Positions 25,269-33,754 of a stretch of DNA of 42,334 nt are shown piece by piece. The DNA is from Bacteroidota bacterium (GTDB lineage: Bacteria; Bacteroidota; Rhodothermia; Rhodothermales; Bin80). Each line of letters opens with the position of its first letter. Within the stretch, counting starts at the first letter, position 1. Location of the stretch: assembly GCA_026708685.1 (NCBI GenBank), contig JAPOUL010000151.1, positions 1-42,334 on the forward strand. Direction: 5' to 3'. A model generated the notes under the pieces. It was not told the origin of the DNA, did not search any database, and saw only the letters and a list, made by a program, of their open reading frames with translations. Position numbers and translations under genes: made by a program.

Positions 25269-27541
25269 ATACATCATCTACACCAAGTGATTTTCTCCGC
25301 ACGATCATCAGCAGAGACCTTGCTCAGGGAAACATATCGGACGTTGTGGTTCGATTTCCACCAGAGCCCAATGGGTATTTGCATATTGGACATGCAAAAA
25401 GCAGCACCCTTAATTTTGGCTTGGCCGCTGAGTACGGTGGCCGCTGTCACTTACGCTTTGATGATACCAATCCAGAAACCGAGGATCAGATCTATGTAGA
25501 TTCCATCAAACAGGACCTACGATGGCTCGGATTTGATTGGGGAGAGCATGAGTACTATGCATCGGATTATTTTGAAACCCTTTTTGAGTGGGCATGTCAA
25601 CTCATCAACAAGGGTCTCGCGTATGTGGATGACTCACAGGAGAATCTCATCCGCTTGATGCGTGGAGGTGTGACGACTCCCGGTGTGCACAGTGAGTTTC
25701 GGGATCGATCCCCCGAAGAAAATCTTGAATTATTTCATGCGATGCGATCAGGTGAGTTTCAGGATGGCAGTCGTGTACTGCGTGCCAAAATTGATATGTC
25801 TCATCCAAACATGAAGATGCGAGATCCTCTCATGTATCGAATTCGTCATGCAACTCACTATCGGCAAGGAGATCAGTGGTGTATCTATCCCTTTTACGAC
25901 TGGGCACATGGTCAGTCAGATGCCATTGAGGGGGTGACCCATTCAATCTGTACTCTGGAATTTTCTACCAATCGAATTCTGTATGACTGGTATCTTGATG
26001 CCCTTGAAATCAGCGCCCGTCCCCGTCAGTATGAATTTGCTCGCCTGAATCTGGATTACCATGTCACATCAAAACGAAGACTCATCAGTCTAGTCCAAGA
26101 GCATGTCGTTGACGGATGGAGTGACCCTCGGATGCCGACCCTCGCCGGCCTTCGGCGACGAGGTGTTCGACCAGAGGCGATCCGATCATTCTGCCAGTCT
26201 ATAGGAACGACGCGTGTAGACAGCTCCCATCATCCATCTCTGTTGGACCATCATATCAGAGAAGACCTCAACCACCTTGCACCCCGCATTCATTGTGTGC
26301 AGGATCCACTGCCAGTGACGCTATCCAACTGGCCAAACGATCATGTTGAATCATTGTCAGCTCCGTATTGGCCCCATGATATCCCTCGTGAAGGTAGCCG
26401 CACGCTTCCCTTTTCTGGGGAACTCTTCATTGAACGCGGTGACTTTTCGGAAGACCCTCCCAAAGGATTCAAACGGCTTACTCCAGGTGGAATTGTCAGG
26501 CTCCGTCATGCGTACATGATTCGCTGCACTAATGTTGAAAAAGACGATCATGGGCATGTTACACGGCTGGTCTGTGAATGGATTGAAGGAACCCAAAGCG
26601 GCACGAAGGATTCAGATCTAAAACCCAAAGGAACAATTCATTGGGTAGATGTACACAATTCTTCTGAAGCTATTGTTCGGGTCTATCAGCAGTTATTGAG
26701 TGTGCCTTCAGTGGAAGATGATCTATGGTCAAGCCTCAACCCATTTTCATTAATTGAGCATCGACATGCGAGGATGGAGCCGAGTGTTACTCAGGATTCG
26801 CTAGACCAGCGATATCAATTTGTAAGGCTTGGATATTATTGGCGCGATGGGACTTGTGCAGATTCGGAAAAGCCCATTTTTAATTGCATCGTCGCTCTGC
26901 GTGATTCCTCTGTCAAAAAAGATGCCTCCAGCCAGCCATCTCAAACTCAGGTCGTCAAAGACAAAACTCTGCAGAAGAAGTCTACAGCAGACCAACGCCC
27001 CCTCACCCCCAATGAAGAGCAATGGTTGCGGCGTAGCGGTTTGAATAGGGCAGTGGGACTTGCCATTTATGGCGTTTCAGAGGCTGTAGCATTCTTTGAT
27101 GCGGCTTCTGCATCAGCACCACGCGTTTCTGTTGGAAATTGGATGGCCAACCATTTGCTACCCGCCCTTAAAGACCAGTCCATATCTGATCTGCCGTTTG
27201 GTCCGAATGAATTTGCTGAGCTGGTTCAATTGGCCGATCGGGAAATTGGAAGTGCCCATGAAATTAGAGAGACCCTGAAGCGCATGTTTGATACTGGGGA
27301 GCACCCTGCTGTGCTACTTTCGACCATACAGGAATCGTTTGTCAGTGACCCAGAAACGCTCAAAGAGATAGCATTAGAAGTTCTTCACGAATATGAAGAT
27401 CGAGTGGAGGCATATGCGAATGGCAAGGTTGGGTTGCTTGGGTTTTTTATTGGACAAGTAATGCGACGCGTTCATGGACATGCAAATCCTAAACTGATTC
27501 AGGAGATCGTTTCTCAAGAGTTGGCACGAATGACTTCGTAA
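25265..27541 (+). CDS. glnS: Glutaminyl-tRNA synthetase with C-terminal YqeY/GatB-like domain
   Basis: A 758-residue class I synthetase that charges tRNA-Gln with glutamine. FPPEPNGYLHIGHAKS carries HIGH at residues 40-43, and the KMSKS equivalent is VTSKRR at 267-272. The two anticodon-binding beta-barrels follow (about 330-560). Residues about 600-758 form an added domain like the tRNA-binding tail of GatB and YqeY, with GNWMANHLLPAL, LADREIGSAHEIRETLKRMF and the end GKVGLLGFFIGQVMRRVHGH. This fusion is known from Deinococcus GlnRS. The frame is open from 25139; ATG 25265 is chosen because it overlaps the meaB stop by 4 nt and gives the normal N-terminus. Its 3' end overlaps the converging ACT gene by 28 nt. 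Confidence 0.95.
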   Translation: MNTSSTPSDFLRTIISRDLAQGNISDVVVRFPPEPNGYLHIGHAKSSTLNFGLAAEYGGRCHLRFDDTNPETEDQIYVDSIKQDLRWLGFDWGEHEYYASDYFETLFEWACQLINKGLAYVDDSQENLIRLMRGGVTTPGVHSEFRDRSPEENLELFHAMRSGEFQDGSRVLRAKIDMSHPNMKMRDPLMYRIRHATHYRQGDQWCIYPFYDWAHGQSDAIEGVTHSICTLEFSTNRILYDWYLDALEISARPRQYEFARLNLDYHVTSKRRLISLVQEHVVDGWSDPRMPTLAGLRRRGVRPEAIRSFCQSIGTTRVDSSHHPSLLDHHIREDLNHLAPRIHCVQDPLPVTLSNWPNDHVESLSAPYWPHDIPREGSRTLPFSGELFIERGDFSEDPPKGFKRLTPGGIVRLRHAYMIRCTNVEKDDHGHVTRLVCEWIEGTQSGTKDSDLKPKGTIHWVDVHNSSEAIVRVYQQLLSVPSVEDDLWSSLNPFSLIEHRHARMEPSVTQDSLDQRYQFVRLGYYWRDGTCADSEKPIFNCIVALRDSSVKKDASSQPSQTQVVKDKTLQKKSTADQRPLTPNEEQWLRRSGLNRAVGLAIYGVSEAVAFFDAASASAPRVSVGNWMANHLLPALKDQSISDLPFGPNEFAELVQLADREIGSAHEIRETLKRMFDTGEHPAVLLSTIQESFVSDPETLKEIALEVLHEYEDRVEAYANGKVGLLGFFIGQVMRRVHGHANPKLIQEIVSQELARMTS

Positions 27542-27891
27542 CCTGCATTTTGGAGTGATTTGCATGCGGCATCTGAATCACGGGTCAATAAATAATCCGT
27601 ATGATATGTTGCAACGGTTAGAGTAGAGAGCCCCGATTCCGCAAGCACAGTGGTTAGTTTTGCGATAATTCCTACTGAGTCAAAACTGATCGGTCCTTCA
27701 CAACCGATCAGATACCATGAGGGGTGATCCGAAAATTCGGCTGGAAGATAGCACTCAGAGCAAATGATGGATAGTTCTTGGTCCGTTCTAGTCACAGAGT
27801 GAAAGCGTCCCTGATTGGCCCATACAGGTACATCACATTCGGGCGGCAATCCAATAATCGCATACGGTTCAGGATATTCTATCAATACCAT
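27514..27891 (-). CDS. ACT domain protein
   Basis: A 125-residue protein with two ACT-like halves, resembling the uncharacterised COG3603-type family related to aspartate-kinase regulatory domains. Features are the TRTDQELSIICSE start of the second half, the WYLIGCEGPISFDSVGIIAKL ligand-loop region (a glycine-rich turn into a helix) and the closing LSTLTVATYHTDYLL strand. Such domains bind small molecules, often amino acids; the ligand here is unknown. It starts 1 nt after the gltX stop, so it is probably cotranscribed with gltX. Its last 28 nt are shared with glnS on the other strand. Confidence 0.8.
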   Translation of the reverse strand: MVLIEYPEPYAIIGLPPECDVPVWANQGRFHSVTRTDQELSIICSECYLPAEFSDHPSWYLIGCEGPISFDSVGIIAKLTTVLAESGLSTLTVATYHTDYLLTRDSDAACKSLQNAGYEVIRANS

Positions 27892-27892
27892 A

Positions 27893-29398
27893 TCACGATT
27901 CTATCTGTAATGCTGCATGTCGCAACCTTCGTACGCAGGTTGTTTGTCCAAGTACCTTGAGCAATGCAAAAAGGCTTGGGCCTGCAGTCGTACCACTAAC
28001 AGCGAGCCGTACTGGATGGATGATTCGTCCAGCACCTATATCATGTTTCTGAGCCAGATCACGCAATCCAGCTTCCAAGGTCTGCTCATCAAATTCATCC
28101 ATGCCCTCAATAAGGTCTGAATACTGCTCCACAAGAGTGGCAGAGTCAGGTTTCCACCGTTTCTTGATCCCAACAGGATCAAACTCCTCTGGATCCTCAA
28201 AACAGTATCGATAATGTAGTCCCAGATCATGAACATGCTCCAACCGGTCCCGCACAAGATCACAAACTTGTTTTAGATAATCGTCATCGGGAAGATGAAC
28301 ACCTTGCTCTGTCAATGGGGGGCGAACCTTATCAATGAGGGCATTGGTATTCAGTCGACGCAAATGTTGAGCATTAAACCATTGCAATTTTTTGAGATCA
28401 AATTGGGCTGGTGCAGATCCAACACGATCTATGCTGAACTGCTGTTCCAGTTCTACAAGATCAAAAACTTCCTGATCAGTTCCAGGATTCCATCCCAGCA
28501 TGGCCAGAAAATTGACGACAGCCTGAGGCTCATATCCGAGTGTCCGATAATCGAGAACATTCAGCGGGATGCCCTGCCGGTTAGCACTTCGTTTGGAAAG
28601 TTTCCCGCCAGTGGGGCTCAAGATCAAGGGCAAATGAGCCATTTCGGGAGGCTCCCAGCCAAATGCCTCGTACAATAGAATATGTTTAGGAGTGGAGGGA
28701 ATCCATTCATCACCACGAATGACATGAGTCATGCCCATCAGATAATCGTCTACTACATTGGCCAAGTGATAGGTAGGCATCCCATCCGACTTCGTTAACA
28801 CCTGATCATCGATCATCATGGACTCCACCTCTATCTTTCCCTTGATCCGATCATCAAAGGAAACGGTTCTGTTTTCAGGAACGAAAAGACGAATCACATA
28901 GTCTTGTTTTGACTCCAAGCGATGATTGACCAAATCTTCCGACATCGTAAGACTATTATCCATCTGATGGCGCGTCTGTATTCCATAAGTGGCATGGTCT
29001 TTGCGTAGATTCTCAATAGCCTCTGGAGGATCAAATGCATAATAGGCATGACCAGCATCTACAAGTGATTTTGCATACTGGAGATAGAGAGATTGCCGTT
29101 CAGATTGCCGATAGGGCGCATACTGACCACCTTTGTGAGGACTCTCATCAACTTCAATCCCACACCATTGTAACGATTCAACAATATCGTTTTCGGCATC
29201 AGCAACCAGACGTGAACGATCGGTATCTTCAATGCGAAGGATCAAGCTGCCTCCTTGGCTACGGGCAAAGAGATAGCAGTACAGTGCAGTCCGAAGTCCT
29301 CCGATGTGTAAGTAACCCGTTGGACTTGGAGCGAAACGAACTCGAATAGAAATGGAATCAACGTTTTGTGAATGGTCTCTCCTACCAATATTATCCAT
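27893..29398 (-). CDS. gltX: Glutamyl-tRNA synthetase
   Basis: A 501-residue class I synthetase that charges tRNA-Glu. FAPSPTGYLHIGGLRTALY contains the HIGH-type motif at 31-34, IEDTDRSR follows, and the KMSKS equivalent is KLSKR at 266-270. The C-terminal helical anticodon-binding domain starts near 330 and ends with the GPSLFALLKVLGQ helix. Since a separate GlnRS lies just across the convergent junction, this enzyme is expected to be discriminating for tRNA-Glu. It diverges from the PPIase gene across a 72-nt gap, and the ACT gene follows after 1 nt. Confidence 0.96.
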   Translation of the reverse strand: MDNIGRRDHSQNVDSISIRVRFAPSPTGYLHIGGLRTALYCYLFARSQGGSLILRIEDTDRSRLVADAENDIVESLQWCGIEVDESPHKGGQYAPYRQSERQSLYLQYAKSLVDAGHAYYAFDPPEAIENLRKDHATYGIQTRHQMDNSLTMSEDLVNHRLESKQDYVIRLFVPENRTVSFDDRIKGKIEVESMMIDDQVLTKSDGMPTYHLANVVDDYLMGMTHVIRGDEWIPSTPKHILLYEAFGWEPPEMAHLPLILSPTGGKLSKRSANRQGIPLNVLDYRTLGYEPQAVVNFLAMLGWNPGTDQEVFDLVELEQQFSIDRVGSAPAQFDLKKLQWFNAQHLRRLNTNALIDKVRPPLTEQGVHLPDDDYLKQVCDLVRDRLEHVHDLGLHYRYCFEDPEEFDPVGIKKRWKPDSATLVEQYSDLIEGMDEFDEQTLEAGLRDLAQKHDIGAGRIIHPVRLAVSGTTAGPSLFALLKVLGQTTCVRRLRHAALQIES

Positions 29399-29470
29399 AA
29401 TAGATTCTTGGTAGGAACCGTTTTGAATAATTATTGTGTAAGTGGGTTGACTTTAAAATAATTCCAAATC
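29399..29470. promoter_or_regulatory. Divergent promoter region between gltX and the PPIase operon
   Basis: This 72-nt AT-rich gap separates the start codons of gltX (minus) and the parvulin gene (plus) and must hold at least part of both promoters. A TTGACT hexamer occurs near 29448 on the plus strand, but no well-spaced partner box is clear. Confidence 0.35.
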
Positions 29471-31453
29471 ATGAATTTTCACTGGTGCTCCTGCTTGATT
29501 GGAGCGATCATGCTGACTTCTACCGCCTTCGCTCAAGACATCATTCTTGCAGACATTGACGGAGAACCCTTGACGCTTGAAGAATTTGAACAGGAATACT
29601 CCAAAGCCATTGGCAGCCGAACTGAAGCGGCCGATGATTCTCTTGCAGAGTACGCTGATTATTTAGAGCGTTATGTGAACTTTAAGATTAAACTCATGGA
29701 AGCACATGATGCTGGATACTTTGAGGACAGTGAACTTCTATCCGAAATCAACAGCTACCGGACCTCCTTTGCCAAGCCTTACCTGATGGACAATGCTGTC
29801 ATCAATCCTATGGTTGAAGACTTGTATCAGAGACGACAGGAGTTTATTCATGCAAGCCATCTGATGATGACGCTGACAAACGATTCTTCTCCCGAAGACA
29901 CACTCTATGCGTGGGAAAAAATTTCCTCATTGCAGGATTCTTTGGCGGCTGGAGTTTCGTTTGGAGATCTGGCCTTTCGTCACTCGGAAGATCCATCAGC
30001 GAGCAGTTCCAATGCACTGCAGGGATTTCGTGGAAATCTAGGGTGGTTTACTGGGGGGCAAATGATTCAGGCTTTCGAAGATGCTGCCTATTCAACAACA
30101 GTAGGAGAGACTTCAGACATCGTTCGAAGTGCCTATGGATACCATCTCATTCAAGTCCATGACCGTGAACCGACTCTACCTGCCCGTCAGGCATCGCATA
30201 TCATGATTCGGTTTTCGGGTGACACGCCTGATGACTCTCTACGCACCCGTGCCAAAATAGATAGCCTAAAGTCATTAATTGATTCGGGGACCTCCTTTGA
30301 AGAAATTGCAATGGCCCACTCTGAAGATCCAGGTTCTGCCGATCTCGGAGGCAGCCTTTCTGGGCTCATTGAGCACCATAATCGAAACATTGATCGTACG
30401 TTTCATGATGCTCTGTTTGCATTGGACTCTCTTGGACAGGTCTCAAACGTCGTTGAGACCCCGTTTGGGTTGCATCTGATCCGGTATGATGAAGCATCCG
30501 TGCTTCCGACGTTTGATCAGGAATATGAACGACTATCACGACTGGTTCAATCACTTCCTCGAATCAAAACTGCAGAGTCCGAACTTGAAAAATTTCTTCG
30601 TACACTCTATATCAGTTCTGTAGATACCCTGAAATTTGCACGCCTTGTAGAAGAGATACCGCCCGATTCATTAAAGGCACAGTTTGCTCTGATTGAGCCT
30701 GCGGATTCCACTGCTTCACTGATCACCCTTGCGGATTCAGTGTACACATTCCAGCAGTTTGCACGCTTTGTTTCAGACCAACTCATTCCCGTTCGTACGG
30801 GAATGACCTCCACAGATCTGGCCCTTGAATATGCAGATGCATTCCTGAACGATCGTGTGGTTTTTTATCACTCGTTTGAATTGGAGAAGTCTGATGCGGA
30901 ATTTCAGCAGATCATGGATGAATTTCGGGATGGACTGGCTCTGTTTGCCATTATGGAAGATTCCGTTTGGAACGCATCTTCTGAAGATTCTCTTGCATTA
31001 CTTCAGCATTATGAAGAATATACAGAAGAGTATCAGTGGCCAGACCGCTTCCGCCTGATTGAGGTTTCTGGATCACCTGATTCACTTCTGACCGAAGCTA
31101 TTGAATTTCTCACATCGGCAAGTATGGCTGATCTACAACGTGCCATCAATTCGGATTCAACATGGACCCTAAGAGTGGATACCGTGCTGGTGGCTGATTC
31201 TACCAACAGCATTTATGACCGAGCGACAGGCCTTGCACTTGGTGAACATACCGAAATTCTATCCGACCGAGCCCGAAGACTTTTCCTGTATGTTGATGGC
31301 ATGGAGCCTGCAAGATTGAAGACGTTTGAGGAAGCGAAAACTGAGGTCATGTCTGAAATTCAAATCTTGCTTGAAGAAGACTTCCATCAACGACTCCGTT
31401 CAAAGTTTAAGGTGACCACCTTTCCTGAACGCCTTGAATACGCATTTCAATAA
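29471..31453 (+). CDS. Periplasmic peptidyl-prolyl isomerase with two parvulin domains
   Basis: A 660-residue exported folding factor that catalyses prolyl cis-trans isomerisation and holds unfolded outer-membrane proteins. A signal peptide (residues 1-21) ends TAFAQD. An N-terminal chaperone-like segment (22-120) is followed by parvulin domains at about 126-231 and 240-340, both with the ASHxMxxF start and the YGYHLIQV or FGLHLIRY end. The remaining 300 residues are helical with many Asp/Ser and match no domain I recognise. It leads a set of three related genes; the next starts at its own stop codon (TAATG). Confidence 0.88.
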   Translation: MNFHWCSCLIGAIMLTSTAFAQDIILADIDGEPLTLEEFEQEYSKAIGSRTEAADDSLAEYADYLERYVNFKIKLMEAHDAGYFEDSELLSEINSYRTSFAKPYLMDNAVINPMVEDLYQRRQEFIHASHLMMTLTNDSSPEDTLYAWEKISSLQDSLAAGVSFGDLAFRHSEDPSASSSNALQGFRGNLGWFTGGQMIQAFEDAAYSTTVGETSDIVRSAYGYHLIQVHDREPTLPARQASHIMIRFSGDTPDDSLRTRAKIDSLKSLIDSGTSFEEIAMAHSEDPGSADLGGSLSGLIEHHNRNIDRTFHDALFALDSLGQVSNVVETPFGLHLIRYDEASVLPTFDQEYERLSRLVQSLPRIKTAESELEKFLRTLYISSVDTLKFARLVEEIPPDSLKAQFALIEPADSTASLITLADSVYTFQQFARFVSDQLIPVRTGMTSTDLALEYADAFLNDRVVFYHSFELEKSDAEFQQIMDEFRDGLALFAIMEDSVWNASSEDSLALLQHYEEYTEEYQWPDRFRLIEVSGSPDSLLTEAIEFLTSASMADLQRAINSDSTWTLRVDTVLVADSTNSIYDRATGLALGEHTEILSDRARRLFLYVDGMEPARLKTFEEAKTEVMSEIQILLEEDFHQRLRSKFKVTTFPERLEYAFQ

Positions 31454-32292
31454 TGGCTTGGAAGCTCGGGATTGGAACCCTATTACTGAGCATCATTGGA
31501 TGTCATTCCCCTGAGCCGTCCAACGAATTTGTCGCCCGAGTTGGGGATAGTTACCTCCTTCAATCGGATCTTGATTCTAACCTTGAAATTGTTCCTAATC
31601 ATGTGGATTCCATTCAAGCCAGAGACGATGTTATCGATCAGTGGATCAGTCGCGAACTTCTGTATCAGGAGGCACTTCGGCAAGATCTTGGGGATCAACA
31701 GGATATCCAGCGTCGTCTCCTTGAAAATTCCCGTACGATACTCATAGATGCCATGATTTCTGAGTATAACCGTCATGCCGAAAACGAGCTCACACAGGAT
31801 GCAATTGCTCAGTATTATGAATCCTACAAGGTTCACTTTCGCTTTCTTGGACCCTTCGTTCGAATCCGATATCTGCGTCATTCTATCCAAGATACACTCT
31901 TGACAGCTTTGGAAATGCTCCGCCAGTCTTCCGTTAACGATTCGACCTTTATGGTCATGTTGGAGCGATTCAGTTCATCCCCTGCGGATGATCTTCAAAT
32001 GAACCAGAACTATCTTCTTGAAAACAATCTCTTTCTTCATCTGCCCGAACTCAGTAGTACCTTGCGATCTACTGCACCAGGAAGTCTTCCCCAGATTCTT
32101 TTGGCCGACTCCGTTTATCATCTTTTGCATGTCATTGACAGGAGCCCGCCCGATTCAATCCCCGAATTATCCTGGATTGAGGGGTTTATCCGTGAGCAGT
32201 TAGAGATACGCCTACGAACCCAACATTACAATCGTAACATCCAGAGGCTTCGAGTGGAGGCAGAATTTCGTGATGAGATTGAAATCCGATAA
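31453..32292 (+). CDS. SurA-like periplasmic lipoprotein lacking a parvulin domain
   Basis: A 279-residue lipoprotein. The signal sequence ends in the lipobox LLSIIGC, so Cys17 should be lipidated. Residues about 25-140 resemble the SurA N-terminal chaperone domain: VARVGDSYLLQSDLDSN, then the DQWISRELLYQEALRQDLG helix. The rest shows no full rotamase signature, though VYHLLHVIDRSPP resembles the last strand of one. It is probably a membrane-anchored partner in outer-membrane protein delivery. It overlaps the upstream PPIase stop by 1 nt and precedes surA by about 80 nt. Confidence 0.78.
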   Translation: MAWKLGIGTLLLSIIGCHSPEPSNEFVARVGDSYLLQSDLDSNLEIVPNHVDSIQARDDVIDQWISRELLYQEALRQDLGDQQDIQRRLLENSRTILIDAMISEYNRHAENELTQDAIAQYYESYKVHFRFLGPFVRIRYLRHSIQDTLLTALEMLRQSSVNDSTFMVMLERFSSSPADDLQMNQNYLLENNLFLHLPELSSTLRSTAPGSLPQILLADSVYHLLHVIDRSPPDSIPELSWIEGFIREQLEIRLRTQHYNRNIQRLRVEAEFRDEIEIR

Positions 32293-32373
32293 AATGCCCC
32301 CAGTGAGCACACGAACTCTTTCAGCTCCTGACGGATACTCCCTACTGACTTCCTATTTCCTTTTGTGAATCCC

Positions 32374-33750
32374 ATGCCAATCCTTTTTCGAGTTCTTTCA
32401 TCACTTGGTTTAACTGCCCTACTCCTCGTGTCTCAGACCTCTCTGGCATCTCAGCAGAGCGTGATTGATGAGATTGTTGCCATCGTTGGGGAAAATAAAA
32501 TTCTGCTCCGCTCCGAAATTGACGGAATTGTATCAAGTATCACGGAACAGCGAGACATAGAGTATAGCGATGAACTCTGGTATCAAACCCTTCAGCAGCT
32601 CATTGACCAAGAAGTACTCGCTGAGCATGCACGCCGAGATACCAATATCGTGATTACCGATGATCAGGTCAATCAAGCTCTTGATCAGCGCATTGAAATC
32701 ATGTCCCAGCAACTGGGAGGTGAAAATCGTCTGGAAGAAATTTACGGACAAAGTGTGATCCAGATTCGTGCAGATCTTCGGGATGAAGTCAGAGACCGTC
32801 TGCTCGCCGATCAGTTTCAAAGCACCAAATTGCGAAGTCTGAAAGTCACGCCCACTGAAGTACGTGAATGGTTTGCCCAATTCCCTGCCGACTCCCTGCC
32901 AGTCCTCCCCCCCATCGTGCGGGTTGCACATATCGTGAAGTACCCTGAAATTTTACCCGAGGCCAGAGAGGAAGCACTGGAAATCATTACCGCCATCCGT
33001 GATTCCATTGTCGTCGGTGGAAGCACACTTGAAGACATGGCAACCCGCTATTCCGAAGATACTGGATCCATTCAGACGCAGGGGCGATACCAGAGCATGC
33101 TCTTGGGAGATCTTGTTCCCGAATTTGCTGCCATTGCGGCCCGCATTGACCTTGGTGAACTGTCTCAGCCATTCCAAAGCCCCTTTGGCTTCCATATCCT
33201 GCGGGTCAATGAACGCATTGGCGATGTCATTGATTTTAGTCATGTGCTGATCAATATTGACCGCTCCCGATCAGATCCAACCGATGCCATAGAACTATTG
33301 TCCATGCTTCGGGACTCGATTGTCACTTACGAACTCCCCTTTGAACTCATGGCAACCCGGCATTCCGAAGAGGAATCCTCCTCTGAAATTGGTGGACGGG
33401 TTGTGGATCCGAATTCTGGAGAGCGTGACCTATTTGTGGATGCTCTTGGAGTGGACTGGAAAACAACTACGGATACCCTAGAGGTTGGCGAAGTGAGCCA
33501 CCCTGCCGAAGTCACCCTGCTTGACGGGAATTTAGCGTGGCATATCGTTCTCCTTCAACGAAAAGTACCCACCCATCGCATTAACATAGAAACCGATTAT
33601 TCTCGTATTGAAGCCTTGGCACTGGACAATAAACGATCCCTGGAAATTCGGAGATGGCTGGATATTCTGCGAGAGGATGTATTTATAGAACTGCGTGGTA
33701 AAGCCCTCGAAATCCATACTGTCCTTGGAAATATTACCGCGGAGATCTAG
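32374..33750 (+). CDS. surA: Outer-membrane protein chaperone SurA
   Basis: A 458-residue periplasmic chaperone and isomerase for outer-membrane protein biogenesis. The signal peptide (about 1-26) ends TSLASQQ. The SurA N-domain follows with IDEIVAIVGENKILLRSEID and LIDQEVLAEHARRD. Two parvulin domains lie at about 180-285 and 286-395, with PFGFHILRVNERIGD closing the first; the C-terminal helix completes the chaperone core. A GTG three codons upstream (32365) is an alternative start; the ATG at 32374 gives the cleaner signal peptide. moxR-type ATPase follows after 4 nt. Confidence 0.9.
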   Translation: MPILFRVLSSLGLTALLLVSQTSLASQQSVIDEIVAIVGENKILLRSEIDGIVSSITEQRDIEYSDELWYQTLQQLIDQEVLAEHARRDTNIVITDDQVNQALDQRIEIMSQQLGGENRLEEIYGQSVIQIRADLRDEVRDRLLADQFQSTKLRSLKVTPTEVREWFAQFPADSLPVLPPIVRVAHIVKYPEILPEAREEALEIITAIRDSIVVGGSTLEDMATRYSEDTGSIQTQGRYQSMLLGDLVPEFAAIAARIDLGELSQPFQSPFGFHILRVNERIGDVIDFSHVLINIDRSRSDPTDAIELLSMLRDSIVTYELPFELMATRHSEEESSSEIGGRVVDPNSGERDLFVDALGVDWKTTTDTLEVGEVSHPAEVTLLDGNLAWHIVLLQRKVPTHRINIETDYSRIEALALDNKRSLEIRRWLDILREDVFIELRGKALEIHTVLGNITAEI

Positions 33751-33754
33751 ATCC

